Shown: positions 27,649 to 38,621, counted from the first letter of the stretch. The stretch is DNA of 64,000 nucleotides from Diplonema papillatum (GCA_030068145.1 JAPJBO010000042.1:434001-498000); one strand, 5' to 3'. The notes: generated from the sequence alone by a model not told the origin. A program made the numbers and translations.

Positions 27649-27960
27649 TTCCCTTTTTTTTTGACACACCGGGTTTTCCCGGTGTCTGACACCGGGACAC
27701 CGGGTTTTTAAAGTCCCCTGGCGCGCGCCCAGATTTTTTGAGGTGCCCGAGCGCTAGCCAAAAATAAAAAATAGTCAGCCCTTATACAAAAAAAAAAAAG
27801 CAAAACAGGAACGCAGAACACAGTCGGATCCACCAGGCTCAAAGCGAACGCTCCGCTTGCACAAAACATGATTGCAAAACGAACCTTACAGAGAGGGGAC
27901 CAGACACAGAAGAAGAAGAAGAAGAAGAAGAAGAAGAAGAAGAAGAAGAAGAAGAAGAAG
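27649..27960. other. Hairpin, spacer and (GAA)n
   Basis: An ACACCGGGTTTTCCCGGTGT hairpin lies at 27666-27710; its inverted partner is at 48022-48080. A (GAA)n microsatellite occupies about 27910-27960. Confidence 0.7.
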
Positions 27961-28266
27961 AAAAACGCCGTTCCTGGTCCAGAAACGTAACGGTCAAGCA
28001 CAGCTTGCAAAGCTTGAGTCGGAGGCAGCACATCCCGTCCACTCTGCCCTGCGGTTGACCGTCTCGACGAGCTTGTGTTCAGCGCGAGCGCCAAGCCCCA
28101 AGGTGCGCTTGATGCTTTAGTTTGGGAAATCGGTAGCCACTTGACCCGTAGGCCCGTGGCTCTGCAGTACCGCCGAACACGTGAAGCTTGGCTCCCGTGT
28201 AGCAGGCTTTCCCTGGTACCCACAAAACATGATTGCAAAACGAACCTTACAGAGAGGGGACCAGAC
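27861..28266. repeat. R1 copy 2 flanked by a direct repeat of about 45 bp
   Basis: ACAAAACATGATTGCAAAAC and the next 25 bases occur at about 27861-27905 and again at about 28223-28266, bracketing (GAA)n plus R1 (27967-28222). This may be a long target duplication or a tandem duplication. The hAT element later inserted in the second copy. Confidence 0.7.
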
Positions 28267-28462
28267 CAGGGTTTAAGTTAGGGCCGGTTTTCCGGTTTCC
28301 AAAACCGGCTTTCGGCTAAACCCGGTTTTGGAAAAAAAAAAAAAAAAGTGGAATTCGCCCCAGCCCGGAACCGGCTTGTTCACTACTACACTGCACTGCT
28401 GCAGTGCACTACTATTCTGCACTGCACTGCACTACATACCAGGGTGGGGGATTCACAAAGTC

Positions 28463-29275
28463 ATGGCAAAGCGAACAGCGATCCAGGCGCATCTGGGCAG
28501 CTTCGGTTTCTCACGAAGGAAGATCAGGGGGACCGCCTCAGAGGAGCTGGGCGTTGACTACAACGTTGAGTATGCAACATGGACAGCTGCTGGGTATCCG
28601 TGTAAGGATAGGTTCAGCAACCTGCACGCCTTTCTTTGCCACCAAGGAAGGGTTCGTCGTTTCGCGCACCATCAGCCACTGAACAACAACGTGCTTGTGG
28701 AGTGGATGCAAGAGTTCGACAAGCTCGCTGCCGAGGATGACGCGAAGCCTGAGCACAGCCGCAAGCCATGGACTGCGCTTGTGGCGGAATCGCGATCAGA
28801 CGAGCAGCGAAGGCGCGCGGAGCGGGCGGCGGCGGCGCAAGTTGAGCAGGTCATTCCCATCGCCACGCAAGAAGCACCAGCTGCGGAACCTGCCCTTCCA
28901 GCAATTGACATTGTTCAAGCTGAAATGAACAGGGAAGCTGATGAAGAACCGGATGCGGCGGTTATTGAGGCTGTCAAGAGTCGCAGTCGCAAGTCGGGGT
29001 ACGCCACTCGTGCTGAGCGGACGACGAACCCCTGTGCACATCCGACTCTGCACAAACACGAACTCTATGCTTTCGTCGAAGACGTCCTCGTTCCGCAACG
29101 CTACGCTGCCCCTGCGTCAGGCGCACTGTCCTTTCCGCTCCAGGATGAAATCCCGCTCATTCCTCCCACGATTGCAAATGACACACGGCTGATGACCATG
29201 CTTCGAGAGAGTCATGCGTGGGCGAAACCGACTTCCGAACGGCCTATGAGCAGAAGTGGATTAACAGTCAAGTGA
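28463..29275 (+). CDS. hAT transposase, N-terminal part
   Basis: 270 residues from ATG (MAKRTAIQAHLGSFGFSRRK). This region would hold the DNA-binding and linker part of the transposase; it is Ala/Glu-rich at residues 90-160. The frame ends 58 bases inside the catalytic ORF, in a different phase, so one indel within about 29183-29275 separates the two parts. By comparison with ZBED/ZMYM-like hAT proteins, where both parts are one polypeptide, this suggests a disabling frameshift or, less likely, programmed shifting. Confidence 0.7.
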   Translation: MAKRTAIQAHLGSFGFSRRKIRGTASEELGVDYNVEYATWTAAGYPCKDRFSNLHAFLCHQGRVRRFAHHQPLNNNVLVEWMQEFDKLAAEDDAKPEHSRKPWTALVAESRSDEQRRRAERAAAAQVEQVIPIATQEAPAAEPALPAIDIVQAEMNREADEEPDAAVIEAVKSRSRKSGYATRAERTTNPCAHPTLHKHELYAFVEDVLVPQRYAAPASGALSFPLQDEIPLIPPTIANDTRLMTMLRESHAWAKPTSERPMSRSGLTVK

Positions 29276-31143
29276 AGATGCTGATCAACACCCAGGTGCT
29301 CTGCCGTGTGTTCCATGACATCCAGTATTGCTGTTCTTGGAACCGGGCACTGTACACGACCATGTCGCAGCTTCGGGAGCGTGACGGCTACACGGACCCG
29401 GAGTTGAAGGAGTTCACAGCAACTTACAACAACCTGACGTCATCCGACATTGTCACTGAGACGCTCAAGATCATGTGCCAGAAAACCGAAGCATCAACGC
29501 GTCAAAAAGTCCGTCAGTCCCCGTTCTGCAGCATCATAACGGACGAAACGCAAGACGTGACTCGCCTTTCGCAGCATGCCATCCTTGTTCGAGTTGTTAA
29601 CCCCACGACGTTCGAAACCGAGGAGGTCTTCTGGAGGATTACTCCCTTGCGGGACGGCCAGTCAGCTGAGAACATCGCCAACTTACTTCAGCGGGAAACA
29701 CAAGATCTTGGACCCGACTTCTGGCACAAGGTTGTTGCACTTGCTACTGACGGATGCAACACCATGTCTGGTGGAAAAAAGGGTGTGCAACTGCGAATGA
29801 AGATAAGCAAGGCCCCATTTCTCCTCTGGGCTGGCTGTCGGGGGCATGCTTTGAACCTTGTCGCTGCTCATGTTGTCAAAGCCAACCCCACCATGGCAGA
29901 GTGCTACGAGATGGTCGCAAACACATACAACACCCTCTACCGCGGGCGAGGCGACAACACCGGCAAACTGCGCACTTTTCACGAATGCCAAACTGCTGTG
30001 ACGGCTCTCGATGCATATGGCTTCTGGCGGGAGCGTGAACTCTGTGCAGTTGGAGATACCCGTTGGTGTTCGCATGAGCGGTGTGCTCAAGCCATCACAT
30101 CGTGTCTCAAGGGCGTAATTCTCTGCTTCGAGAAACTCGAAAGCGAAAAGGCCGTCGAGATGCGGCAGAAATACCGCAACATAAGCAACCTCGTAGGGCT
30201 GTTCTTGATGGAGGAGGTAATGAACGTCATGGGAGCGTTCTCCCGCTGCCTGCAGTACCCCAAACTTTGTTTCTGCGACATAACAACAATTGCCAGGCAC
30301 TACACCAACAAGATCGCGCGGCTGGCTGATTCTCCGCAGTCATTTCCACGGTACTCCGGTTGTTGGGTTGTTATTAACGATGCTCAAAGCCAACAACAAG
30401 CCACCGCACAAACTGTTGAACACTACCATTCGGAAACTGGGGCACCGTTCCTGCGCGACCTGAAGACGGAGCTCTTGTCTCGCATGAATGAGTTCGAAAC
30501 ACTTGCTGCCTTCGGCATCTACGACCCTCGGAACCCCAACTACGACGACCTTGTGCTGGCAAGATCCAAACTCGATGTCTTGACGGCGCACTATTGCGAA
30601 GGAAAGAGTTTTCAGCTCATGCAGGATGATGGAAGGGTCGTCAACACAGCCGTTTCGCCACCATACTTCTCGTCTGAAGTGAAGGCCGGGCTTGAGGAAG
30701 AGCTGTGTCACGTGCTTCCTGCCATCAAGGAAACGGTACATTCCGTCGATCTGGCTGTGTGCTCGTTCTCAGAAATCATCCGTGCGTTCCTCCGGGAAAC
30801 TGCAAATCGCTTGGCGTATCCGCATACCGCACGCCTCCTCACAATACCACTCGCAATACCTCTCACAACTGCTGGTGCTGAGCGTCTTTTCTCCAAGCTT
30901 CGCCTTGTGAAGGACCGACTCAGCAGCAGGCTGAATGATACGAGCCTTCAGGGGTACATGACCGTATCCACCGAAGGAAGCATCACCGCGGATGGCATTC
31001 CAAATGACGTTCTTTCCTCGTACGTAGAGACCTTTACTTCTGGGGAAAGAAAGCTTGCATATACGTCTCTCGAAGACCTCAAAGCTGCCCAAGAACACGC
31101 CATGACCCTGAGAAAGAGTTGTGAAAAGAGCTGGTGGATCTGA
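29218..31143 (+). CDS. hAT transposase, catalytic and dimerisation part
   Basis: About 641 codons. It would cut and paste the element through an RNase H-like DDE fold. Visible: D109 in CSIITDETQDV (DUF4371-type start of the core), D178 in ALATDGCNTMSGG, CRGHALNLVAAHVV (the C/H region typical of hAT), and at residues 548-590 the hAT dimerisation motif PLTTAGAERLFSKLRLVKDR. The start is a non-ATG codon inside the first ORF, so natural translation would need the first ORF to be in phase. The remaining length is normal for the family and no internal stop is seen. Confidence 0.88.
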   Translation: MGETDFRTAYEQKWINSQVKMLINTQVLCRVFHDIQYCCSWNRALYTTMSQLRERDGYTDPELKEFTATYNNLTSSDIVTETLKIMCQKTEASTRQKVRQSPFCSIITDETQDVTRLSQHAILVRVVNPTTFETEEVFWRITPLRDGQSAENIANLLQRETQDLGPDFWHKVVALATDGCNTMSGGKKGVQLRMKISKAPFLLWAGCRGHALNLVAAHVVKANPTMAECYEMVANTYNTLYRGRGDNTGKLRTFHECQTAVTALDAYGFWRERELCAVGDTRWCSHERCAQAITSCLKGVILCFEKLESEKAVEMRQKYRNISNLVGLFLMEEVMNVMGAFSRCLQYPKLCFCDITTIARHYTNKIARLADSPQSFPRYSGCWVVINDAQSQQQATAQTVEHYHSETGAPFLRDLKTELLSRMNEFETLAAFGIYDPRNPNYDDLVLARSKLDVLTAHYCEGKSFQLMQDDGRVVNTAVSPPYFSSEVKAGLEEELCHVLPAIKETVHSVDLAVCSFSEIIRAFLRETANRLAYPHTARLLTIPLAIPLTTAGAERLFSKLRLVKDRLSSRLNDTSLQGYMTVSTEGSITADGIPNDVLSSYVETFTSGERKLAYTSLEDLKAAQEHAMTLRKSCEKSWWI

Positions 31144-31612
31144 TGACCAGCGGTATTGCTACACGTAAACAAAGATTCCGAAGCCATCGTCTACCTCCCT
31201 GTTTGGGTCTCTGCTGTTTCCTCCCCTGACTTGCAGTTTACTTGTTGCACCTGTAGGCTTCTCCCGTTCTCTGTTTTGCAACTGAGCGGGCACGCTTGGG
31301 CGCAGCGGCATGGTGTTACCACGTTGCAGCATCGCTGGTGAAATGGCGGGTACATGTGTAGGGCAAGGAGGCGCGGCCGAAGGCCGATGCCGCCGCAGGC
31401 CGGAAACGTGGCCCCGGGGATGCGAATGAGGGCCGGGAACGCGTCCGAACCGCAGTGCAGCGCTGACAGGCAAAAACCGGGAAAACCGGGAATAGAGCTA
31501 AAAAGAAAATCCTAACTTAACCCCTGGACCAGACACAAAAAAAAAAAAAAAAGAGACCGAAAGGCGTGGCTTGGCGGTTTTCCGCGACCAGCCACCGCCG
31601 GAAGGCAGGAAC

Positions 31613-33395
31613 ATGGCGACGTATTTCGACCCGGCGGGCAACGTGGTCGACGCCGTGACGGCGCAGCGGCTGCACTCATCGATGGCCCTGTGCGACGACG
31701 AGACCATGGCGCCGCCGCCGCCACAGCAGCAGCAGCAGCAGCCGTACGGGTACGACGCCTCGTCCGACTACGGCAACGCGATGGGCAACGCGCCCGGGAA
31801 GGGTGGCTTCGGCTCGTTCCCCAGCACCCCGACCTCCAGCCACTTCGCCACGCCGACGCAGACGCCCCTGGGCTACCGGGGGGGCTGCAGCCAGGGCCCC
31901 GGCCCGCCGAACCAAAGCCTGACCAATTCCCCAGCGAGCCGCGGCATGCCCGGGTCACCGGGAGCTGACCTTCACTCGTCGCCTGGCAGCAGGATCCACG
32001 CGCCGTACACTCCGTCACCCTCTTCCCCGCCGATGCACGCGGGTGGCCAGGGCACTCCCACGAGCACGCCACCTAGGAAGCCGATGTACTCCACCCAGGA
32101 GTTTTTGACCGGGGCGAGCCCCGTGAACCAGCTGACTGCCATCGGCGGGGGCCCCGCAGGGTACTCGAGGCCGACGGAGGTCGGCAGGGGGCTGGGCGGC
32201 GGCACCCACCCGCTGCCGGCGATGAACCCGCAGGGGAAGCCGCCGGGGGGAAACGGCGGGCCGCCTGGATACAGCGTCACGGGCACTGGCGGGCAAAACA
32301 GGCCGCTGTGGCCGGGGCAAGCTGGCCCGCAGCAGCAGCAGCAGCCGCCGCAGGCCGGCGGGTCCCCCAGCGGCAAGTCGCTCGGGGCCTCCATCAACGC
32401 GCCGCCGTTCACCCCCCAGGCGCAGCTTCTGCAGCAGCAGCAGCAGCAGCAGCAGCAATTCGCGGCGCCCGTCTCGCCGGGGGCGCCGCCGCCGTCGCCG
32501 CAGGACCCGGTGCCGCAAGGCGGCGCCGCCGCCTTCAGGGCGCCGCCGCCCCAAGGGCAGCTGCAGGGCGGTCCCCCAGGGGGGGGCAAAGGTGGTGCGC
32601 CGGCGAGGCCGCACGCGTACAACCCGTACCAGCAGCCCGCCGCGTATGCGGCCGGACCGGGCCCCGGCTACGCCGGCGCGCCCCCCGCGGCGGCGCCGCC
32701 GCCGCCCCAGGCGTACGGGCCGCCGCCCGCGGGGCCGCAGCAGCAGCAGCAGCAGCAGCAGCTGCCGCGCGGGCCCTACGGGCCGCAGCCTAACCCCCAG
32801 CAGCAGCAACAACAACAGCTCCCGCAGCAGCAGCAGCAGCAGCAGCAGGGTTACCCGAACGGGCCGCCGCCGCCGCAGGGGCAGCCGCAAGGGTACGCGC
32901 CGTACCCGCAGCAGCAGCATCACCAGCAGCACCAGCACCAGCATCAGCATCAGCACCACCAACATCACCCGCAGCAACAGGGTCCGTACCAGCATCAACA
33001 CCTCCAACACCAGCATCAACAGCACCAGCAGCACCACCACCAGCAGCAGCAGCAGCAGCAGCACCTGCAGCACCCGCCGCAGCAGGCGTACGCCCAGCAG
33101 CAGCAGCAGCAGCAGCAGCAGCCGAACACCCCGTCTCAGCAGCCGCAGTACCGGCCGCCGCCGTCGCCGACGCCTTCGTCGGTGTCCGGGATGGCGCCTA
33201 CTGGCAGCTTCGGCGGCGCCGCGACGCCGAACTCGAGCACCCCCGGCACGCCGAGTCACCACCCGCACCACCCCAGGGCCCCGTCTCCCACGTCGCTCGC
33301 CCTCGCGTCGATGCCGCACCCTTGCAAGCCGCAAGCTTCCGTCGACCGGCGCGAGTCGAACGAAAAGCTCAGCTCTTCCGTCTCTTCTTCCCAAG
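31613..33395 (+). CDS. Glutamine-rich protein, exon 1
   Basis: Starts at ATG (MATYFDPAGNVVDAVTAQRL) and runs 594 codons to the donor CCCAAG|GTTCGC at 33395/33396, phase 1. Low-complexity throughout: poly-Q tracts encoded by CAG runs near residues 43-48, 241-248, 278-288, 392-430 and 450-540 with His/Gln alternation, plus Pro/Gly-rich stretches. A structured-looking part is KPMYSTQEFLTGASPVNQL near residue 160. No domain is recognised. Such proteins are often transcriptional co-regulators or condensate-forming RNA regulators; that is inference only. The strong antisense frame here is a CAG artefact. Confidence 0.75.
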
Positions 33396-34316
33396 GTTCG
33401 CCTTTTTTTTGTGTGTTATTGTGCAGGCTAAAAAGACGTAGGCACAGCGTGTTTTGGCACAAACAAAACGAAGCGCCTATCTTTCTTCCTCGCTTCGCTA
33501 GTCCGGCGTCACGACGGGAGAAATCTCGCCCAACACGGGCGATAAACTGGAGCTTTCACAACGAGCCTCTCATCTTTTCTAACAAGCTCAGAAGCTGGAG
33601 CCAAGTCATACCCGCTTTTCGGGTGTATTCTTACACCGCGTTTAGGTTGCAGCACACCCCCGTGTGTCTCGGGCGCGATGGCTCGCTAAAAGTTTCAGCT
33701 TAGTGTGAGTTTGATCAAAGTAACATCGAGGCAGCCTTTACAAAGACCAGCCAGTCAACGCCGCGTGGGTGCGGGCTTTTGATATTAATCATCATGTTTC
33801 AAACCCCCGATTGCGCGTAACCTGGAAGCACCCAGAGGTACAGTTGCCCGCATCCAACCGGCAATCAGCTCGCATCGGGAGGTGACGCTACAAGGTGTCC
33901 TGCTGCCCCACTCGCCAGAGAGCTGCATTCGAGATTTCAAATTTACCACACCTTTAGGCTCGGAATACTACAAACATGATGAAGTCCTGTCTCACAAGCT
34001 GGAGCTAAAGCAGGTGGTGCAACCGCTTTTCGGGTGTACATTTACTCGCGTTTTGATTCGAGCACACCCCCGTGTGTCTCGGGTGGTTTTAACAGTAATG
34101 AGCCGGTCCGTCCCTACCTCTTGAGACTGCATCGAAGTGCCTGCCGCTGTTAATCACAGTGAATCGCGGTCCACCACGGTCTATCAGGTCCATCCCTAGT
34201 CCCTAGAGCTGCATCGAATTGCCCGGTGCTGTGTTCTTCGGTCTATCACGGTCTACCAAGAGGGGATGGACCGGCTCAAATAAGTCCAGAACGGAGTCCC
34301 TTCACCATTTCAGCAG
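33396..34316 (+). other. Intron of the Q-rich gene, 921 bp
   Basis: GT at 33396. The acceptor is TTTCAGCAG at 34308-34316, a NAGNAG site: using 34313 or 34316 keeps the frame and adds or removes one codon. The intron holds dispersed repeats: 33408-33480 (family at 22188), 33700-33872 (direct copy at 46163-46350) and 34100-34265 (inverted copies at 55385-55530, partial at 47185-47285). Confidence 0.7.
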
Positions 34317-35044
34317 GACCGTCGTTCGGGATGATCAACCCAATCACGGGGAAGCCCGCGTCTCTGCCGCCGACGCCGACGCCGTCGCCGCAGAAGGCGG
34401 GTCTTCCGAAGGTGGCGCCCCTGTCGCAGGCCGGGGTGCCCCCGTCGCAGCCGCAGCCGCCGCCGCCGCCGCCGGCCCACGCCGACCAGCCGCCGCCCGT
34501 TGACATCACGGGCACCGCCGCCGCGGTGATCCAGCCCGTCATGCACCAGCAGCAGCACCAGCACCACCACCAGCACCACCACCAGCACCACCAGCAGCAG
34601 CAGCAGGGCGGTCCCCGCCAGTTCGCGGGCCACCCACGGGGCTCCCAGCAGCAGCAGCAGCAGCAGCATCCGGTTCACGCGGCGGGAAAGGCAGGCATGC
34701 AGCACGTCCGTGGATCGCCGCACAAAGCGTCTGCCGCGCCGGCGGCGGCGCCCGCGGCCGTGCACCTGCCCTTTGAAGCCGCCGCTGGCGAGCCTCGGAT
34801 CGCGAAGTCTGTCATCGAGCCGGTCAAGGAGGTGATGATCGTCGACAAATCGGCGCGGGCCGACGGCGTCACGAAGGTCGAGACGCTGCTCCAGAACGCG
34901 CAGATTGTCGCCGACGGCGGCGCCGCCGCGCACGAGGCGGCGAACGGTGGGAAGACCGACAGCGTCATGGACATGCTCATACGCGCCACGTCCGCCGCGG
35001 ACCCCGTCCCCCCGGGCAAAGGCTTCGACGTCGGCAGCTTGCGG
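34317..35044 (+). CDS. Glutamine-rich protein, exon 2
   Basis: It continues exon 1 in phase (SSQG|PSFGMINPITGKPASL). It contains further Pro/Gln/His runs (residues around 85-140 of the exon), then a more conventional segment EPVKEVMIVDKSARADGVTK, VETLLQNAQIVADGG and TDSVMDMLIRATSAADPVPP. A donor-like GCGG|GTGTGC at 35044 suggests another exon beyond; if not spliced, the frame stops at 35068. I do not recognise the family. The downstream exon was not found. Confidence 0.65.
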
Positions 35045-35264
35045 GTGTGCGTCCATCTTCAGCTGTAGACTTATCTTGCATCCATTCCAATCTCAAAAAC
35101 GAACACACGTGGGTAGGACGTATAACAAGCGCGAATCACCTGTTGTTTTCCATTTGACACGCGTGTTTGTGTTGTTGGGGAGGCGTGCTTCACGCGGGAG
35201 CACGATCACGCGCGCATTTCAACCGACGGCCGGGGCGGGTACAGCGGCTTGATGCCGCCGGCGC

Positions 35265-35765
35265 CCGGGCCGGCATCAAAACAGTCGATTCCTGTGTTTC
35301 AACTGTTTGTTGTTGTATAATCAGGTGCTTTGTAGGAAATACTTGGGGGTGTGCATCCATCTTCAGCCTTGGGGGGGCCGGCATCAAAACAGTCGATTCC
35401 TGTGTTTCAACTGTTTGTTGTTGTATAATCAGGTGCTTTGTAGGAAATACTTGGGGGTGTGCATCCATCTTCAGCCTTGGGGGGGCCGGCATCAAAACAG
35501 TCGATTCCTGTGTTTCAACTGTTTGTTGTTGTATAATCAGGTGCTTTGTAGGAAATACTTGGGGGTGTGCATCCATCTTCAGCCTTGGGGGGGCCGGCAT
35601 CAAAACAGTCGATTCCTGTGTTTCAACTGTTTGTTGTTGTATAATCAGGTGCTTTGTAGGAAATACTTGGGGTGTGCATCCATCTTCAGCCTTGGGGGGG
35701 CCGGCATCAAAACAGTCGATTCCCGTGTTTCAACTGTTTGTTGTTGTATAATCAGGTGCTTGGTT
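35265..35765. repeat. Satellite of 108 bp, about 4.6 copies
   Basis: GGCATCAAAACAGTCGATTC recurs at about 35273, 35381, 35489, 35597 and 35704 (period 108, one copy 107). Each full unit includes CTTTGTAGGAAATACTTGGG, the end of a MITE family found elsewhere here, and a 20-base stretch (GGTGTGCATCCATCTTCAGC) also present at the proposed donor at 35045. Frames through it are repeat-driven. Confidence 0.9.
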
Positions 35766-36500
35766 CGAAGTTGTCTTCGAGGATAGAAGCCGGAAAAAGG
35801 GTCTCGTGGAAGTCGTTCACGTCTTCCTACGATCTAAGAATTTCACCTCTGACCTAGGAGTACGTACGACCCCGGCATTTCCCTATTGATCCCGCGCAAC
35901 GAGGCCTTAGACGAAACTCAAAAGAGAACCGCTAAGAACTTCGTTTTGATTATTCCTTCTTGTAGGAAATACTTGGGGGGGGTCCATCCCGGTGGTGTGG
36001 ATGACACAGGTCAATCGAGTGATAGCACACGACTTCAAGTCGGTGCAAGCCCGCAAGAGCTTCTGCCCTAAGCACAAGGCAGCCCCTCGAGTATTTTTTG
36101 TGCACAAGCACCTGCTTTGTAGAAAATACTTGAGGGAACAGCCAGTTGCGAAATCTCAAAGGAGGTGCGGTACTCATCAGCATGCCGATGACTCCCAATA
36201 TTGGCGGTAAAAATGGGTGCATCCCACACAATCTGGTGAGGCGTATGCGTTCAGCAAGGAAATTCTTTTGTTTGTGCGCACTAGCGGAACTCACCTGCTT
36301 TGGTAAGTTTCATGTAGTACGCTGTCAACTACTAATTCTTAGTACCAACAATGCTTTTTTTTTTTTCGGAGTGAAAAAAGTTTGCTTGATAAAACGGGGG
36401 GTTTGGAGTCTCCGCGCGACTTTTCGGCAATAGAATCATCCTTTACCCCCTTACGGACGGAGGGCATATAATGGGCACGGGGCATGTCGAAAAAGAAAAG
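35766..36500. repeat. MITE family A ends and spacer
   Basis: GGAAATACTTGG at about 35967 and CTCGAGTATTTT at about 36090-36101 bound a short member. At 36110-36140 a left end (CACCTGCTTTGTAGAAAATACTTGAGGG) follows it after a short gap, giving an end-to-end junction. 36350-36362 is a T-run. No gene. Confidence 0.55.
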
Positions 36501-36680
36501 GCGTCGTTGAGCCCGTGTTGTGCGCGAAGGACCTGTTTGTATCTTTACATGGCAGGTTCAACGCTGCCAACTTTCTTATTGTAAGGCGTCGTCGAGCACG
36601 TGTTTGTGTGCGAAGGACCTGTTTTGTATCTTTACATGGCAGGTTCCAACGCTGCCAACTTTCTTTTTTGTACTGACATG
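36501..36680. repeat. Tandem pair of about 83 bp
   Basis: GGCGTCGT(T/C)GAGC...CGCTGCCAACTTTCTT occurs twice (about 36501-36582 and 36583-36668). Confidence 0.75.
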
Positions 36681-37386
36681 TCCAGCGTGGTATGTCAGTT
36701 CCAAAAACCCCGCTCAAAAAAGGATCTGTGAATTGCTTGTTAACACAAAAAAACGAACCTGAACTGGTGTGATCCAAACCCTGTCCACAAACCCGGTACA
36801 AACCCGGCAATACTTGAAAGGGGGGTCGTTTTTTTCTTCTCGTGGGGTTTCTGTTCAGGGTATTAGTTTGCAGATTTCTGGGTATTGCAGATTAGACCGG
36901 TTATAAGGGGTGGTTTTGGCGGTGTGTTCTGGTCGGAATTGGAGCTGGCGTCTTCTGGCCTTTCGCACTGGCTTGGCTACAGGGGGCTTGTGCTGACTCC
37001 TTCCTCCGGTCGGCTCGTGCATCTCCATCAAAACAAATGGTGAAACCAAAGCGGATACTTACAAACAAACGAAGGGGAAGAACACCGACCATGCGGCAAG
37101 CTATGATCGCCGCTGGGACGACGTCACGCGGGGGATGGAGGGTGGGAAAATAAGCCGGAAGGTGTGACTGACATTCTGTGATCCTGTTGGTTCGGGCTAG
37201 TTCAGGAGTGCTACTATTTACCGGAATATTTCGAGACTGGAGGTCCTATGAACATGCAATGTGAATAGCCTCTATTCGAGCCAACCCCACTTTTCTGTAA
37301 ACGAGTTTGAAAGTGTATTGTTTTTGACTGGAATTAGTGCGGAGCTAGCTTTTCCCCCTCCCGCCCAAATGAAAATGGGTTTGGGG
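36681..37386. other. Spacer
   Basis: No gene or strong repeat recognised. Confidence 0.45.
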
Positions 37387-37459
37387 GGGCTCCTGGTCTA
37401 GTGGTTAGGACGTCGGACTATTATCCCATTTATCCCATTCGTCCACGGTTCGATTCCTC
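37387..37459 (+). ncRNA. tRNA-like sequence, degenerate
   Basis: Box A-like TGGTCTAGTGG at 37394 and a perfect box B GGTTCGATTCC at 37447, spacing normal for a tRNA. The acceptor and T-stem halves do not pair, so a working tRNA is unlikely; a tRNA pseudogene or SINE head is more probable. Confidence 0.5.
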
Positions 37460-37539
37460 CTCAACCACTATTTCAGGTGTTCAGGGATTGGCTCCTGAAT
37501 GCAACTCCTAGCCCAGTCTCTGTAAAAAACGGCTGCACA

Positions 37540-38203
37540 GGTTGACCGTGTGGGTGCCAAAGTGGCCCGAATACGATCCAGGGAGAGGCGTGGCCTTCAG
37601 GCCGGTGCGCCCGGGTTCGATCCCCGCCCATGACACTTTTTTGGTCGAAGATTGTTCGACGTTTGTTGCGTTCCGGAATATGCGTTTTTTGCGGAGTTTC
37701 TCAGTATCCCGCGGTATTTGGGCACCCCGGGAAACGGAGTCGGGGGAGGTCCGGGGGGGTCTCCCCTCCGGGTACTGGCGCCGAACTTGCCATCACAGGC
37801 CAAACTTGCTACCGCATCACCACGGACACCAGAACCCGAACTTTGCTTCACCCAGAACTTAGCCGCGCCCGAACTTTGCTTCACCAGAACTTTGCTTCAC
37901 CCGAACTTAGCTTCGTCCGAACTTTGTTTCGCCCGAACTTAGCTTCGCCCGAACTTTGCTTCACCCAGAACTTAGCTGCGCCCGAACTTTGCTTCACCAG
38001 AACTTTGCTTCATCCGAACTTAGCTTCGCCCGAACTTTGTTTCGCCCGAACTTAGCTTCGCCCGAACATAGCTTCGCCCGAACTTTGCTTCGCCCGAACT
38101 TAGCTTCACCAGAACTTAGCTTCGCCCGAACTTTACTGTTCCCCGAACTTTAACTGCTGCCTCCAGTCTCGCCACGCGCCGGCCTTAGCCGAGCGCACGT
38201 ACT
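37540..38203 (+). mobile_element. Composite tRNA-SINE/16-bp-repeat element, copy 1
   Basis: In order: tRNA-like head with box B GGGTTCGATCCCC near 37612; a unique body (GGTCGAAGATTGTTCGACG to ACCCCGGGAAACGGAGTCGG, to about 37745); a variable array of 16-bp units (GAACTTAGCTTCGCCC, 37826-38150); and a 3' tail GTTCCCCGAACTTTAACTGC to GCGCACGTACT. The same order occurs, inverted, at 48125-48945. It is non-coding and needs an autonomous partner. Confidence 0.75.
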
Positions 38204-38621
38204 ACTAGTCGTCGAAGCCAGCCCCACCCCGAATTCTTCTGGTGTCGATTCGAGGTGGTCGTGCTCATCTAACCATGCGTCTTGCTCCTATCCCCTCAGT
38301 AAACTTCAAGTTATGTGCGTGTCGGTGCCAGTTGGGACAGGTACCTTGGTCCAAAAATCCCGCGGCTCGTACCATATGGGGACGCGCTCCAAAAACAGTC
38401 AAAATCGTAACAGACAGTCTCGTCAGGCAGCTAAAGGGGTGGACCTGGGGACCTATTTTCCCATGATTCCTACGATAATAGGTCCACGGTTTTGGTGTAT
38501 CTGCACCTGCACCGCCGTGCTTACAACAGCATTTTTAGCGTTATTTTTAGCAACATCGCGCCGAAGGCGCTGCGGAGTCAGTCTTTGGACGAAGCTGCTG
38601 CTGGTTGAAGGCTCAAGCTTC

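Larger units (their letters stand above)
28267..31526 (+). mobile_element. Complete hAT DNA transposon, 3260 bp
   Basis: Terminal inverted repeats CAGGGTTTAAGTTAGG and its complement (one mismatch) at 28267-28282 and 31511-31526. A perfect 8-bp target duplication GACCAGAC occupies 28259-28266 and 31527-31534; 8-bp duplications are diagnostic of hAT. It encodes a transposase in two overlapping frames. GGTTTTCCGG-rich subterminal repeats occur near both ends. Confidence 0.93.

Noticed and set aside
32015..33394. Minus-strand 459-codon Leu/Arg-rich frame
   Set aside because: Antisense of CAG and CCG runs in the Q-rich exon; no independent evidence.
37387..37459. Functional tRNA gene
   Set aside because: Boxes A and B fit, but the T-stem and acceptor stem do not pair; kept only as a tRNA-like sequence.
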